Part shown: one piece after another, positions 1-9,046 of the stretch
Layout of the letters: each line of letters opens with the position of its first letter
How positions within the stretch are numbered: the stretch's first letter is position 1
NCBI GenBank assembly: GCA_030697365.1
Contig: JAUYQH010000061.1
Span: 1-64,000 of the forward strand
DNA length: 64,000 bases
Reading direction: 5' to 3'
Origin: Novosphingobium sp.
GTDB lineage: Bacteria > Pseudomonadota > Alphaproteobacteria > Sphingomonadales > Sphingomonadaceae
Translations under genes and position numbers: made by a program
The notes under the pieces: model-generated
Database searches by the model: none
Seen by the model: only the letters and a program-made list of their open reading frames with translations
What the model was told of the DNA's origin: nothing

Positions 1-525
1 AGCGAATGGTGCCGCTTCGGAACACAGGATTCGACCGGGCTGGGCGTCAAGATCGAGCGGGCCACCTGGGGGTCGTGGATGCCGCACAAATTCAAGATCG
101 CGGTCAGCGGCTGCCCGCGCAACTGCGCCGAAGCGACGATCAAGGACTTCGGAATTATCTGCGTCGACTCGGGTTACGAGCTCCACGTCGGCGGCAACGG
201 CGGGATCAAGGTCCGCGTCACCGACCTGCTTTGCAAGGTCGCCTCCGAGGCCGAGGCGATGGAGCACTGCGCAGCCTTCGTGCAGCTTTACCGCGAGGAA
301 GCCTGGTACCTGGAACGCACCGCGCCGTGGATCGAACGGGTCGGGCTTGCCTATATCCAGTCGCGGTTGCTCGACGATACCGACGAACGGACGGCACTCG
401 CGCGGCGGTTTGTCCATGCGCAGTCGTTCTCGCAAGACGACCCGTGGGCCAAACGCGCTGCCGGCGATGACGCCGAATTACACCAGCACCTTGCCGAAGT
501 GCGCCCGCTGGAGCTGGCTCTGTGA
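1..525 (+). CDS. nirB: Assimilatory nitrite reductase (NAD(P)H) large subunit, C-terminal part (left edge cut)
   Basis: This is the 3' end of the siroheme-dependent nitrite reductase large subunit, which reduces nitrite to ammonium in the cytoplasm. The reading frame is open from base 1, and only about 174 residues are visible. The segment around 90-150 carries SGCPRNCAEATIKDFGI, the second Cys-x3-Cys pair that ligates the [4Fe-4S] cluster next to siroheme in the nitrite/sulfite reductase family. The N-terminal flavin and BFD-like domains and the first cysteine pair lie outside the window. The stop codon overlaps the GTG start of nirD, and nasA and cobA follow in the same direction, which fixes the pathway as nitrate assimilation. 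Confidence 0.95.
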   Translation, partial: SEWCRFGTQDSTGLGVKIERATWGSWMPHKFKIAVSGCPRNCAEATIKDFGIICVDSGYELHVGGNGGIKVRVTDLLCKVASEAEAMEHCAAFVQLYREEAWYLERTAPWIERVGLAYIQSRLLDDTDERTALARRFVHAQSFSQDDPWAKRAAGDDAELHQHLAEVRPLELAL

Positions 526-863
526 TCGGCGAGTGGCTCGACATCGGCCCGGTGAGTCAGATTTCTCCCGGCAACGCGCGTACTTTGCCGGTTCGCGGCG
601 GCCAGGAAATTGCGGTGTTCCATTCGCTCGACAACGGCTTCTACGCTCTGGTCAACGCCTGCCCGCACAAACAGGGACCGCTCAGTCAGGGCATTGTCCA
701 CGGCAATGTCGTGACCTGCCCGCTGCACAACTGGAACATCTCGCTCAAAACCGGCGAGGCGTTGGGCGAGGACAAGGGATGCGTGCCGACGATCCCGCTG
801 CGGGTCGATGCGGGACGGATTTATCTTCTCCGCTCGGCGGTGGTTGGTCGACAAGCCGCGTGA
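522..863 (+). CDS. nirD: Nitrite reductase small subunit, Rieske-type [2Fe-2S] protein
   Basis: A 113-residue Rieske-fold subunit of the assimilatory nitrite reductase, the usual size for NirD. The cluster ligands are visible as CPHKQGPL (C47, H49) and CPLHNW (C66, H69). Full Cys-x-His...Cys-x2-His spacing is kept, so this copy should bind a cluster; some enterobacterial NirD proteins have lost these ligands. Translation starts at a GTG that overlaps the nirB TGA (GTGA), which implies coupled synthesis of the two subunits. Its own TGA overlaps the GTG of nasA in the same way. Confidence 0.95.
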   Translation: MIGEWLDIGPVSQISPGNARTLPVRGGQEIAVFHSLDNGFYALVNACPHKQGPLSQGIVHGNVVTCPLHNWNISLKTGEALGEDKGCVPTIPLRVDAGRIYLLRSAVVGRQAA

Positions 864-3463
864 CCGGCGTCGCTGTCCGCACCACTTGCGCCTATTGCGG
901 GGTCGGCTGCGGGATCAACGCGACTCCCACGGGCGAACGCGAAGTCACGATCGCGGGCGACCCCGATCACCCCGCCAACTTCGGCAGGCTTTGCTCCAAG
1001 GGCACCCATCTCGGCGAAACCGTCGGCCTCGAAGGCCGCCTTCTGCACCCGATGATCGGCAAGCACCGCGCGAGCTGGGACAAGGCGCTCGATCTCGTCG
1101 CGAGGCGCTTTCGAGACACCATCGCGCGCCATGGGCCGGACAGCGTCGCGTTCTACGTTTCGGGGCAATTGCTGACAGAGGACTACTACGTCGCCAACAA
1201 ATTGATGAAAGGCTTCATCGGCTCGGCCAACATCGACACCAATTCGCGGCTGTGCATGGCCAGCGCGGTCGCCGGGCACATCCGCGCGTTTGGCGAAGAC
1301 ATCGTACCCGCCAGCTACGCCGATCTCGATGTAGCCGATCTTGTCGTGCTGGTCGGATCGAACACCGCGTGGTGCCATCCGATCGTGTGGCAGCGGATCG
1401 AGGCGGCGCGAGCGGCGCGCGGCACCAGGCTGGTGGTGATCGACCCGCGCCGGACCGAGACCGCCGACGGCGCCGACCTCCACCTGCCGATCCGCCCCGG
1501 CAGCGACGTCGCGCTGATGAACGGGCTGCTCGCGTGGTGCCGCGATGATGGCGCGGTCGACGAGGCCTATCTCGCCGCGCACGTCGCCGAGCCGGCTGGC
1601 TTCTGGGGGGCGCTGGAGGATGGCACCGACTTGTGGTCGACCGCCCGCGCCTGCGACGTGCCGCAGGCCGACCTCAAGCGCTTCTTCGAGCTGTTCGCCG
1701 CGACCCCGCGCACGGTCACGCTGTTCAGCCAGGGGATCAACCAGTCGCTCGCAGGGACCGACCAGGTCAACGCGATCCTCAACTTGCATCTAGCCACCGG
1801 GCGGATCGGCAAACCCGGCGCCGCGCCGTTCTCGATCACCGGCCAGCCCAACGCGATGGGCGGGCGCGAAGTCGGCGGACTTGCCACCGCGCTGGCCGCG
1901 CACATGAACTTTGCGCCCGGGAACGTCGCGACGGTCGGCAAGTTCTGGGCCGCGCCGAACATGGCCACCAAGCCGGGGCTCAAGGCGGTCGATCTGTTCC
2001 GCGAACTCGGCCAGGGGCGGATCAAGGCGCTGTGGGTGATGGCGACCAACCCTGCGGTGTCGATGCCCGATGCCGGCCGGGTGCGCGAAGCGCTCGCCGC
2101 GTGCCCGTTCGTGGTGGTCTCCGACGTGATCGCCGAGACCGACACCTCGCAATTCGCGCACGTCCGCCTGCCCGCCGCCGCGTGGGGCGAGAAGGACGGC
2201 ATGGTAACCAATTCCGAACGCATGGTCAGCCGCCAGCGGCCGTTCATGGCGTTGCCCGGCGAAGCCAAACCCGACTGGTGGATCGTCACCGAAGTGGCGC
2301 GGCGGATGGGCTGGAAAACCGCCTTCGCCTACGATCGCCCGGCCGACATCTGGCGCGAGCATTGCCGGCTTTCGACTTACGAGAACGATGGCGCGCGCGT
2401 GTTCGCGCTGCCCGGCCAGTCGGCGCGGGGCAACGCGGAGTATGAGGCAATGGTGCCGTTCCGCTGGGGCGGCGAGGCGTTTGCCGATGGCCGCTTCTCC
2501 ACCCCCGATGGCCGCGCGCGGCTGGTCGGCGTAAAGCAGCGCGCGGCCGAAGCAGTGCTCCCGCGCTGGCCGATGACGCTCAACACCGGGCGCTATCGCG
2601 ATCACTGGCATACCATGACCCGCACCGGGCTGTCGCCCAAGCTCGCCCGCCATCGCGACGAACCGCGGGTCGAGGTGCATCCCGCCGACGTCGCCGGACT
2701 GGGGCTCGAAGCGGGCGGGCTGGCCCGGCTGACCACGCCGCAGGGGACAAGCCTCTACCGCGTCGAGTCGAGCGATGGCCAGCGCCGCGGCGAGGCATTC
2801 GTGCCGATCCACTGGACCGACCGCAACGCCAGCGGCGGACGCACCGGAGCCTTGCCGCGCCCGCTGGCCGATCCGGTCTCGGGCCAGCCGGGGTTCAAGT
2901 CCACGCCCGTTCGGATCGAGCCGGTTGCGGCCGAATGGCGCGGGTTCCTGATCGTCAACCGCGACCTCGAACGCGTGCCCGACTGCCTGTGGGCGACGCG
3001 GATCGCGACGCGCGGCGGCACGCTGTGGGAACTCGCTGGCGACGGCAATCCCCGCGCGCTCGAAACGCTGCTGCCGCGCGGCGAGGCGATCGAAAGCGAA
3101 AACCGCGCGCGCGGCTCGCGCCGGGTCGCGGTAATGCACGATGGTCGGCTTGCTGCGGTGCTGATGGTCACGCGCAGGGATGAGCTGCCCTCGCGCGACT
3201 ATCTGCTGGCGATGCTCGGCGACACGCCGAGCGCGCCCTCGGTGCTCGCCGGGAGGGCGCCGGGACTCGTCGCGGACCGCGGGCCGATCGTCTGCGCTTG
3301 CTTCGGCATCGGCCTAAAGACGATCCTTGCAGCGATCGCCGACCGGCAACTCGCCGACGTTGCCTCTATCGGCGAGGCGTTGAGGGCGGGGACCAACTGC
3401 GGCTCGTGCCGGCCCGCCCTCGCCCGGCTGCTCGCCCCGGCCAAGGAGATCGCGCATGTCTGA
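860..3463 (+). CDS. nasA: Assimilatory nitrate reductase catalytic subunit (molybdopterin oxidoreductase)
   Basis: An 867-residue Mo-bisMGD enzyme that reduces nitrate to nitrite in the cytoplasm. The N-terminal [4Fe-4S] ligands are C10, C13, C17 and C45. The central part is the molybdopterin oxidoreductase domain, followed by a molydopterin dinucleotide-binding domain (around 2570-2900). The C-terminus adds a BFD-like [2Fe-2S] domain (CACFGIG ... NCGSC near 3295-3415), the arrangement of NasA-type enzymes that take electrons from a small redox partner. The frame is open far upstream, but the GTG at 860 overlapping the nirD stop (GTGA) places the first cysteine motif at the usual distance from the start. 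The last 8 bases overlap cobA. Confidence 0.95.
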   Translation: MTGVAVRTTCAYCGVGCGINATPTGEREVTIAGDPDHPANFGRLCSKGTHLGETVGLEGRLLHPMIGKHRASWDKALDLVARRFRDTIARHGPDSVAFYVSGQLLTEDYYVANKLMKGFIGSANIDTNSRLCMASAVAGHIRAFGEDIVPASYADLDVADLVVLVGSNTAWCHPIVWQRIEAARAARGTRLVVIDPRRTETADGADLHLPIRPGSDVALMNGLLAWCRDDGAVDEAYLAAHVAEPAGFWGALEDGTDLWSTARACDVPQADLKRFFELFAATPRTVTLFSQGINQSLAGTDQVNAILNLHLATGRIGKPGAAPFSITGQPNAMGGREVGGLATALAAHMNFAPGNVATVGKFWAAPNMATKPGLKAVDLFRELGQGRIKALWVMATNPAVSMPDAGRVREALAACPFVVVSDVIAETDTSQFAHVRLPAAAWGEKDGMVTNSERMVSRQRPFMALPGEAKPDWWIVTEVARRMGWKTAFAYDRPADIWREHCRLSTYENDGARVFALPGQSARGNAEYEAMVPFRWGGEAFADGRFSTPDGRARLVGVKQRAAEAVLPRWPMTLNTGRYRDHWHTMTRTGLSPKLARHRDEPRVEVHPADVAGLGLEAGGLARLTTPQGTSLYRVESSDGQRRGEAFVPIHWTDRNASGGRTGALPRPLADPVSGQPGFKSTPVRIEPVAAEWRGFLIVNRDLERVPDCLWATRIATRGGTLWELAGDGNPRALETLLPRGEAIESENRARGSRRVAVMHDGRLAAVLMVTRRDELPSRDYLLAMLGDTPSAPSVLAGRAPGLVADRGPIVCACFGIGLKTILAAIADRQLADVASIGEALRAGTNCGSCRPALARLLAPAKEIAHV

Positions 3464-4280
3464 AACCGATTTTCCCGCAGGCTCGGTGTGGCTGGTCGGC
3501 GCGGGCCCGGGCGATCCGGAACTGCTGACCCGCAAGGCGGAGCGGCTGTTGCGCTCTGCCGACATCGTCTTCCACGACGCGCTGGTCGGTCCCGAGATCC
3601 TCGCGCTTGCCGCGAGGTGCGCCCGACTGATCAGCGTTGGCAAACGCTCGGGGCGACACTCGATGGACCAGCAAACCATCAATCGTCGTCTGGTCGAGGC
3701 GGCGGCGGCGGGGCACCGGGTGGTGCGTCTCAAGGGCGGCGATCCTTCGATCTTCGGCCGCTCGGCCGAGGAGGTGGCGGCGCTTAGCGAGATGGGCATT
3801 ATGGTGCGCATCTGCGCCGGGGTGACTGCCGCCAGCGCAGCGGCGGCCTCGGCTTCGCTGTCGCTGACCCTCAGGGACGAGGTCCGCTCGCTGACGATCC
3901 TGACCGCGCATGCTAGCGCGGGTAAGCCGCTTCACCTTGACTGGCAGGCGCTCGCGCGCAAGCAGAGCGGTCTCGCCATCTACATGGGCCGCAACGCCGC
4001 TCCCGAGCTGGCGCGCAACCTGATCGCGGCGGGCCTTTCACCCGAGACCCCGGTGCTAATTGCGGTCAGCGCGTCGCTACCAGCCGAACGCCTGATCCAC
4101 GGCAGGCTCGCGTCGATGGCCTTCCTTGTGAAGTCGATTGGTTTGGACGATCCGACGCTGTTGCTCATCGGCGCTATGGCAGGTCGAAACACCTCCCCCG
4201 CCACGCAAGTTGCAAGTCCCATGAAGACTGCCACCGGTATAAGCGGGCGCCATGAGGGCCAGGAGGGACGGGCCGAATGA
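3456..4280 (+). CDS. cobA: Uroporphyrinogen-III C-methyltransferase (siroheme synthesis)
   Basis: A 274-residue SAM-dependent methyltransferase that converts uroporphyrinogen III to precorrin-2, the precursor of siroheme needed by NirB. The family signatures are VGAGPGDPELLT near the N-terminus, the VGKRSGRHS segment and the LKGGDPSIFGR loop. It lacks the CysG dehydrogenase/ferrochelatase part, so it is the stand-alone SUMT form. It starts inside the end of nasA and is the last gene of the operon. A convergent gene ends only 65 bases further on. I see no strong hairpin terminator in that short gap. Confidence 0.93.
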   Translation: MSETDFPAGSVWLVGAGPGDPELLTRKAERLLRSADIVFHDALVGPEILALAARCARLISVGKRSGRHSMDQQTINRRLVEAAAAGHRVVRLKGGDPSIFGRSAEEVAALSEMGIMVRICAGVTAASAAAASASLSLTLRDEVRSLTILTAHASAGKPLHLDWQALARKQSGLAIYMGRNAAPELARNLIAAGLSPETPVLIAVSASLPAERLIHGRLASMAFLVKSIGLDDPTLLLIGAMAGRNTSPATQVASPMKTATGISGRHEGQEGRAE

Positions 4281-4344
4281 AGGGCCGCTTATCGCTCTTC
4301 GGGGCCTAAAAGGAGACTGTCGGCAACGTCCAACGAGTCTGCCG

Positions 4345-5691
4345 CTAGCTCTTTCTTGTCACCGTCCCGCTTCCGCGCATCAGGCGCCACACCGCGAAGG
4401 CCAGCACCGCTGTCCCGGCGAGCAGCGCCAGCCACAGGACCAGCTGACGGCTGGATCGTGCTGCTTGGCCTACCGCCGGATCGACATCAATGGGGCCTCG
4501 TGCCGTGCCCGGATCAACCGATGCGGTCGGCAGCGACACCGCCTTTTCGGCACTGCCCGCAACATCTTGAACTGAAAGACGTTGATTCTGGGCCAGCGGA
4601 TTGCCAGCTGCAAGCCGGTACGGTGCCTGCCCGTTGAACACCGCCAGCAAGGTCAACGGTTCGACCACCAGGTCGAGCCGGGGCGCGCCGGAAAAGCCCG
4701 CGGTGCGCGAATCCGCTACCAGTTTATAGGAATCGAACTTTGTGCCGGAGAGCTCGAGCTCGACCGGCTTGCCATCCTGACGCAACACGCCCTCAGCCAG
4801 CACCGACCATGGCCGGTCCGGTCCGTCGCGGCCGTAGAGCGTGACCGGCACCGGCCCGTCGGGTCCGGTTTCGGTGACGCGGATTGCCGCTAGCCGCGTG
4901 GAAAAGCGCACCGCGAACGCCAACTCGTGCGGGCTGGGCAGGGCCGCACCCTTGGTCGGCAGGGCGATCCGCGGTTGCACCCGGACGGTGGGCATGGCCA
5001 CGGCCGCGCCTGTTACCTCCACCCCCGGCGTCGAGGACCAACTGAGCTTGAGATAGCGGCCGCGCAGGTCGGCGCCGTGCAGCGCGAAGCGGCTGTTCGC
5101 CAGCACGTCAGGCAAATCAGGATCGTCGGCGGTGCGATAGAGAACCTTTTCACCAAGCTGGTCCCACTCCTTCAGGTCGGAACTCACTTCGATCGCGACC
5201 GTCGCCGCGACGTACTTGGGCAAGGTGGCGCGGATGAAGATCGCATCGACCGGACGGTCGATCGACCGCGTATCGAGCAGGACCGCCTCGCTCGGCGCGG
5301 TGGATACCCCGCCCGCTTCGACTCCCACCGCCTGACCGCCCTGTTCGATCCGCACAGACACCTGGTTGCCGCCCAAGTTCGCCTCTGCGGCCTTGATCGG
5401 CGTGGCGACGATCTCAAGGAACGATGGCGCGGATTCCGCACCTGTGAGTTCGCCCTCCAGCGCGATCGCCATGCTGCGCCCGCGATGGTCGAACACCCGC
5501 ATATCGCCCCAACTGGCGCCGCGCAGGGCGACCAGGGCGGCGGGTGGCAGCGCGATCCGTTGCGCGCCGCCGTCTGGGGCCGGCGTCACCGCCAGCTGGA
5601 CGGCATAGGCCTCGGGCACGTCGGCGCCGGCCGACGGCTTGCTGGTGCAGGCGGCGGCGAGCAGCGCGGCGAGGACGAGGAGGCGCTTCAT
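4345..5691 (-). CDS. DUF3999-family lipoprotein
   Basis: A 448-residue exported protein. The N-terminus is a lipoprotein signal (MKRLLVLAALLAAAC, lipobox LAAAC). The rest is beta-rich with a C-terminal transmembrane helix (LVLWLALLAGTAVLAFAVWRL) followed by a basic tail. This pattern, and the pairing with a DUF2339 gene, identify DUF3999. Its ATG overlaps the stop of the upstream DUF2339 gene (ATGA), so the two are translationally coupled and probably act together at the envelope. The biochemical function of this family is unknown to me. Confidence 0.85.
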   Translation of the reverse strand: MKRLLVLAALLAAACTSKPSAGADVPEAYAVQLAVTPAPDGGAQRIALPPAALVALRGASWGDMRVFDHRGRSMAIALEGELTGAESAPSFLEIVATPIKAAEANLGGNQVSVRIEQGGQAVGVEAGGVSTAPSEAVLLDTRSIDRPVDAIFIRATLPKYVAATVAIEVSSDLKEWDQLGEKVLYRTADDPDLPDVLANSRFALHGADLRGRYLKLSWSSTPGVEVTGAAVAMPTVRVQPRIALPTKGAALPSPHELAFAVRFSTRLAAIRVTETGPDGPVPVTLYGRDGPDRPWSVLAEGVLRQDGKPVELELSGTKFDSYKLVADSRTAGFSGAPRLDLVVEPLTLLAVFNGQAPYRLAAGNPLAQNQRLSVQDVAGSAEKAVSLPTASVDPGTARGPIDVDPAVGQAARSSRQLVLWLALLAGTAVLAFAVWRLMRGSGTVTRKS

Positions 5692-8561
5692 GCCGGTTTC
5701 TCCTGTGCCTCGCGCGACGAAGGTTCTTCGGCCCTGCGCGGGGGAAGAGGCACGAAATAGCCGATCACCAGCATGAGCACTCCGACCCCGATGAACGTGA
5801 CGATGCGCTGCCAGCCTTCGGCGCTCGACATATCGACGAACAGCAGCTTGAGCACCACCAGCCCGAGCAAACCGGCCCCCGCGATCCACACCGCGCGCAG
5901 CGCCTTGCGCGCGGCAAGCAGCATCAGGCCCATCGCCAGCAATGTCCAGATGATCGCCAGCCCCGTCTGCACCACCGGGCTCGCGCCGAGCGAGGCGGGC
6001 TCGTAGGCGACGTCGAGCCAGTGGTGCGCGGTGCGCAGCCACGCGCCGTTGACTGCGGCGAACGCGAGCGCAGCGAGCGCGACCATGCCCTCGTTCCCGG
6101 CGATCATCCGGGCTAGCGGCGGCGGCTCGTCTGCCGCGGCCAGCATCCGCCGCCACAGCAGCAGCACCGCGAGCGTCAGCAGCACTGCGAGATCGACCGG
6201 GTTCAGCAGCGGCACGTAGGGCAGCGGATCGGTCACCCCGGAAGCGATCAGCGCGGTGGCGAAGGCTCCGCCATAGACCAGCACGGCGAGCGGCAGGGCA
6301 GCGGTCCACCAGTAGGCGCGGTGGTGCGGGGCGAGCGGCCAGCCCAGCGCCTGAACCCCCGTGGCCGCGCGCCCGGCCCAGCGGGTGAGCAACGCGAGCA
6401 CCGCGGTCGCGGCGACGAGGAACACCACTCCGGCCCACGAAGTGTCCCAAAGTTCCGCACGGTCGACACCGAACTGGAGGCAATCGGCAAGCATCGCGGT
6501 GAGCAGCCAGACCCCGCCAAAATGGGCGATGGTCCGCCAGTTCCGCGCTCGATCTCCTGCTGGACCGGCTTCGCTCCGCCACAGAATGTCGAAGTGGATG
6601 GCGAGCGCGGCCACCCACAATACCGCGTCGGGCAGGAACAAGACGTGGCGGCCGTTCGCCAGCTGCACCACCAGCGCAACCGCCAGCATGGGCAGGCTCG
6701 CCCGCCCCGGCCAGCGCGCCACCGCCCAGTCTTTCGCCGCGCCAAAGCGGTCGAACAGCCACATCAGCACCAGCACGCCAAGCGCGATGGTCAGGGGTTG
6801 CAGGTCGAAGGCGAGCACCGGCGCGGCGAATTCCGTTGTGATCGCGGGCGGGTGTTGCCGGGTCAGTTCGAGCCCCAGCGCGAGGCAGGCGAAGCCGAAG
6901 CCGGCGAAGAACACCGGCTTGGCGAGGGCGGACTCGAAGGGCTCCCACTTCCTGGCGAGACTCGAGCCGCTGTGCGCCAGGGGCGCGCCGCGCAGCCACC
7001 ACGACACCAGCAGCAAGGGGAGGGCGATCATCAGCGCGCGGACGAACCCGGTGTTGGCCAGCGGGATGGCTGAAATATTCTCGCGCAACGTCGATAGCAG
7101 GATCAGCGCCGCCAGCGCGATCAGCCCCAGCCCGAACACGCGCGGCATCCACCGCGCCTGCCGCGCCCCGATCCAGAACGCTCCCGCACCTTCGAGCACC
7201 CAGGCGGCCGAGGTCCACCTGACCTCGAGCGCCAGCGGTATCGCAAGAGTGACGAAGCCGACTCCGATCGCGATCAGGCACTCACTCAGCAGGCGCATCT
7301 CGTCACGGCGCTTAAGCAAGGTGAACGCCGCCAGCGCGACATAGACCGCGCCGAACGCCAGCGCCGAGAACGCCGCGCCGAAGTTCATGTCCCGCACCAG
7401 CCCGGCCTGCAGTCCGAACCCCGCCACCGCCGGGCCGAACAGCAGCGTCGCATCCGCGGCGTTGCCGAGCTTGCCGGGCGTGTTGTGGGCATAGAGCAAA
7501 GCGGTGGCGAGGTAGATCAGCACCGATGCGGCGAGGAACACCTGACACAGCAGGTAATGCCGCGGATCGTAGCTGGCGAGGCCCCAAAAGGTGGCCATGC
7601 CGAATGTCGCGAAGAACCCCAGCAGGTTGAGCGGGCGCCACGAACGTCGCCCCGCGATGACCAGGATCGCGACGTTGAGGATGGTGAAGTAGGCGAACAG
7701 CGGCAGCGGGGTCGGGCTTTGGCCGCCGAGCAGGATCGGCACCGCGAAGCCTCCGGCGAACGATCCGAGCGCGAGGCCGCGCGAGTTCTGAAGCAGCGCC
7801 AGCGCTACGCCCAGCGCGCAGAACACCGCCATCAACCCGAACGCGGCGAGCGGCGGCATGAGGCCGAACACGCGGGCCGAGGCGAATACGGTGAGATAGA
7901 GCACCGCCACTCCGGCGCCCTGCAACGAACGACCGAATTGCGGCTTCTTCTCGCGCCGGTTGAACCCGACCCCAAGCAGCGCCGCACCGGCCGCCGCGAC
8001 CAGCGCCAGCCGTATCTCGATCGGGAACAGCCCGGCATCGACCGCCAGTTTGGCGAGGAAGCTGAGGCCGACAAACAGGATCACCAGCCCGACGCGGACG
8101 ATGGTGTTGCCGCCCAGGAACCAGTCGCGCACCGCGGCAAACCCCTGCTCGGCCAGCGTCGGTCCGCGCGGAGCTTCGGACTCCGGCTCGCGGGAGATCG
8201 GCGGTGCAACCGGCCGCGAAGCAAGCGGCTGGGACGGCAGCAGAGCTTCAGCAGCAGAAGCAGGCGCGGGCGCACGCGATGGCTGCGCGGTTGCAGCGAT
8301 CGGCTGCGGCGGCGGCACCGGAGCTATCCCGGTCCCGGCCAGTCGCTCGTCGACCCGTCTCGCGATCGCCGCGTGCATCTCTTCGTTGAGTTCGGAAACC
8401 GCCTCGCGGACCATGGCCGTCGCCCGGTTCTTCACCTCGTTGCCCAGCCAGACCCCGGCTACCAGCCCAGCCAGCGCACCCGCGATCAGACCCGCGGGGG
8501 AAAAATCGGGCACGACCATCCAACCGATCAGCGCACCCCAGACCGCTCCCCACAACTTCAT
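5688..8561 (-). CDS. DUF2339 multi-spanning membrane protein
   Basis: A 957-residue inner-membrane protein. It opens with a short hydrophobic hairpin (MKLWGAVWGALIGWMVV ...), then a Pro/Ala-rich cytoplasmic or periplasmic linker (about 60-140), then some two dozen transmembrane helices to the C-terminus. The internal motif FLGGNTIVRVGLVILFVGLSF is typical of DUF2339. The frame is open 16 codons further upstream, but the ATG at 8561 is preceded by a purine-rich ribosome binding site and begins at the conserved hydrophobic segment. The function is unknown. DUF2339/DUF3999 pairs are found in many alpha- and gammaproteobacterial chromosomes, so this pair probably belongs to the host backbone. Confidence 0.85.
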   Translation of the reverse strand: MKLWGAVWGALIGWMVVPDFSPAGLIAGALAGLVAGVWLGNEVKNRATAMVREAVSELNEEMHAAIARRVDERLAGTGIAPVPPPQPIAATAQPSRAPAPASAAEALLPSQPLASRPVAPPISREPESEAPRGPTLAEQGFAAVRDWFLGGNTIVRVGLVILFVGLSFLAKLAVDAGLFPIEIRLALVAAAGAALLGVGFNRREKKPQFGRSLQGAGVAVLYLTVFASARVFGLMPPLAAFGLMAVFCALGVALALLQNSRGLALGSFAGGFAVPILLGGQSPTPLPLFAYFTILNVAILVIAGRRSWRPLNLLGFFATFGMATFWGLASYDPRHYLLCQVFLAASVLIYLATALLYAHNTPGKLGNAADATLLFGPAVAGFGLQAGLVRDMNFGAAFSALAFGAVYVALAAFTLLKRRDEMRLLSECLIAIGVGFVTLAIPLALEVRWTSAAWVLEGAGAFWIGARQARWMPRVFGLGLIALAALILLSTLRENISAIPLANTGFVRALMIALPLLLVSWWLRGAPLAHSGSSLARKWEPFESALAKPVFFAGFGFACLALGLELTRQHPPAITTEFAAPVLAFDLQPLTIALGVLVLMWLFDRFGAAKDWAVARWPGRASLPMLAVALVVQLANGRHVLFLPDAVLWVAALAIHFDILWRSEAGPAGDRARNWRTIAHFGGVWLLTAMLADCLQFGVDRAELWDTSWAGVVFLVAATAVLALLTRWAGRAATGVQALGWPLAPHHRAYWWTAALPLAVLVYGGAFATALIASGVTDPLPYVPLLNPVDLAVLLTLAVLLLWRRMLAAADEPPPLARMIAGNEGMVALAALAFAAVNGAWLRTAHHWLDVAYEPASLGASPVVQTGLAIIWTLLAMGLMLLAARKALRAVWIAGAGLLGLVVLKLLFVDMSSAEGWQRIVTFIGVGVLMLVIGYFVPLPPRRAEEPSSREAQEKPA

Positions 8562-9046
8562 GCCGACTGTCCCTTCCCCCCGGCGCGAACGCCAACGGCA
8601 TTTAGCCATGGATTTGCCGGGGCGTCACCCATCGCGGACCTTGCGGCTATCGCCGGGCATGTGCAGCTGCTCGCGCGGTTGACTCGACGGGCGAAGCAAT
8701 CCCGGTTGCTAGCGGGAAGGGACGCAAGCTGAGCCAGCCCGCTGACATGGCCGCTTTACGGATATACGGCATTACGGGGGTACGTCCGGAATGAAGGCGC
8801 ACTGCGGACGCTGTCGGCTCTCAAACGAGCGCTCACTTTCCCACCCGCGGAAGCATGACCGGGCGCGGCTGCTGACGCGGTGAGGGGAGCGAAGGAACCC
8901 GGCCATTCGGGCAATTCCTCGACACTGCAATATCATAACCAAAATCAAAATGGCGCCAGCGGGTGCTCCGCGTGGGACCCGCACAAGCGCGGAGAGGAGA
9001 GGAGGGGGAGGGTTTGGGTGATCAATCGGAATTGATGGAGATCCCC
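8562..9046. other. Divergent intergenic region; possible junction between host backbone and element
   Basis: A stretch of 485 bases with no convincing gene. It separates the minus-strand DUF2339 gene from the plus-strand helicase gene, so it must hold divergent promoters. An AT-rich run (about 8928-8951) precedes a small stem (arms 8959-8964 and 8977-8982) and a polypurine tract (8991-9010) ahead of the helicase start. Functional content changes here from metabolism to conjugative-element genes. I found no tRNA end or obvious direct repeat that would mark an attachment site. Confidence 0.4.
8991..9010 (+). promoter_or_regulatory. Polypurine leader ahead of the helicase gene
   Basis: An unbroken purine run contains GAGAGGAGGGGGA (8997-9009) and follows a GCGGGT/ACCCGC stem at 8959-8982. 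The same 13 bases occur at 15496-15508 in the parB leader, also after a GC stem. It lies 37 bases upstream of the start codon, too far to be the ribosome binding site. Confidence 0.35.

Noticed and set aside
1790..3139. 449-codon open frame on the minus strand, antisense to nasA
   Set aside because: Arg/Gly/Ala-rich shadow frame of a clear nitrate reductase in GC-rich DNA; no family features.
6321..8732. Long plus-strand frames opposite the DUF2339 gene
   Set aside because: The minus strand gives a consistent multi-spanning membrane protein; the plus frames are Arg/Gln/Glu-rich shadows.
8562..9046. Attachment site or tRNA end at the change from metabolic to element genes
   Set aside because: No tRNA-like cloverleaf and no direct repeat partner could be found within the window.
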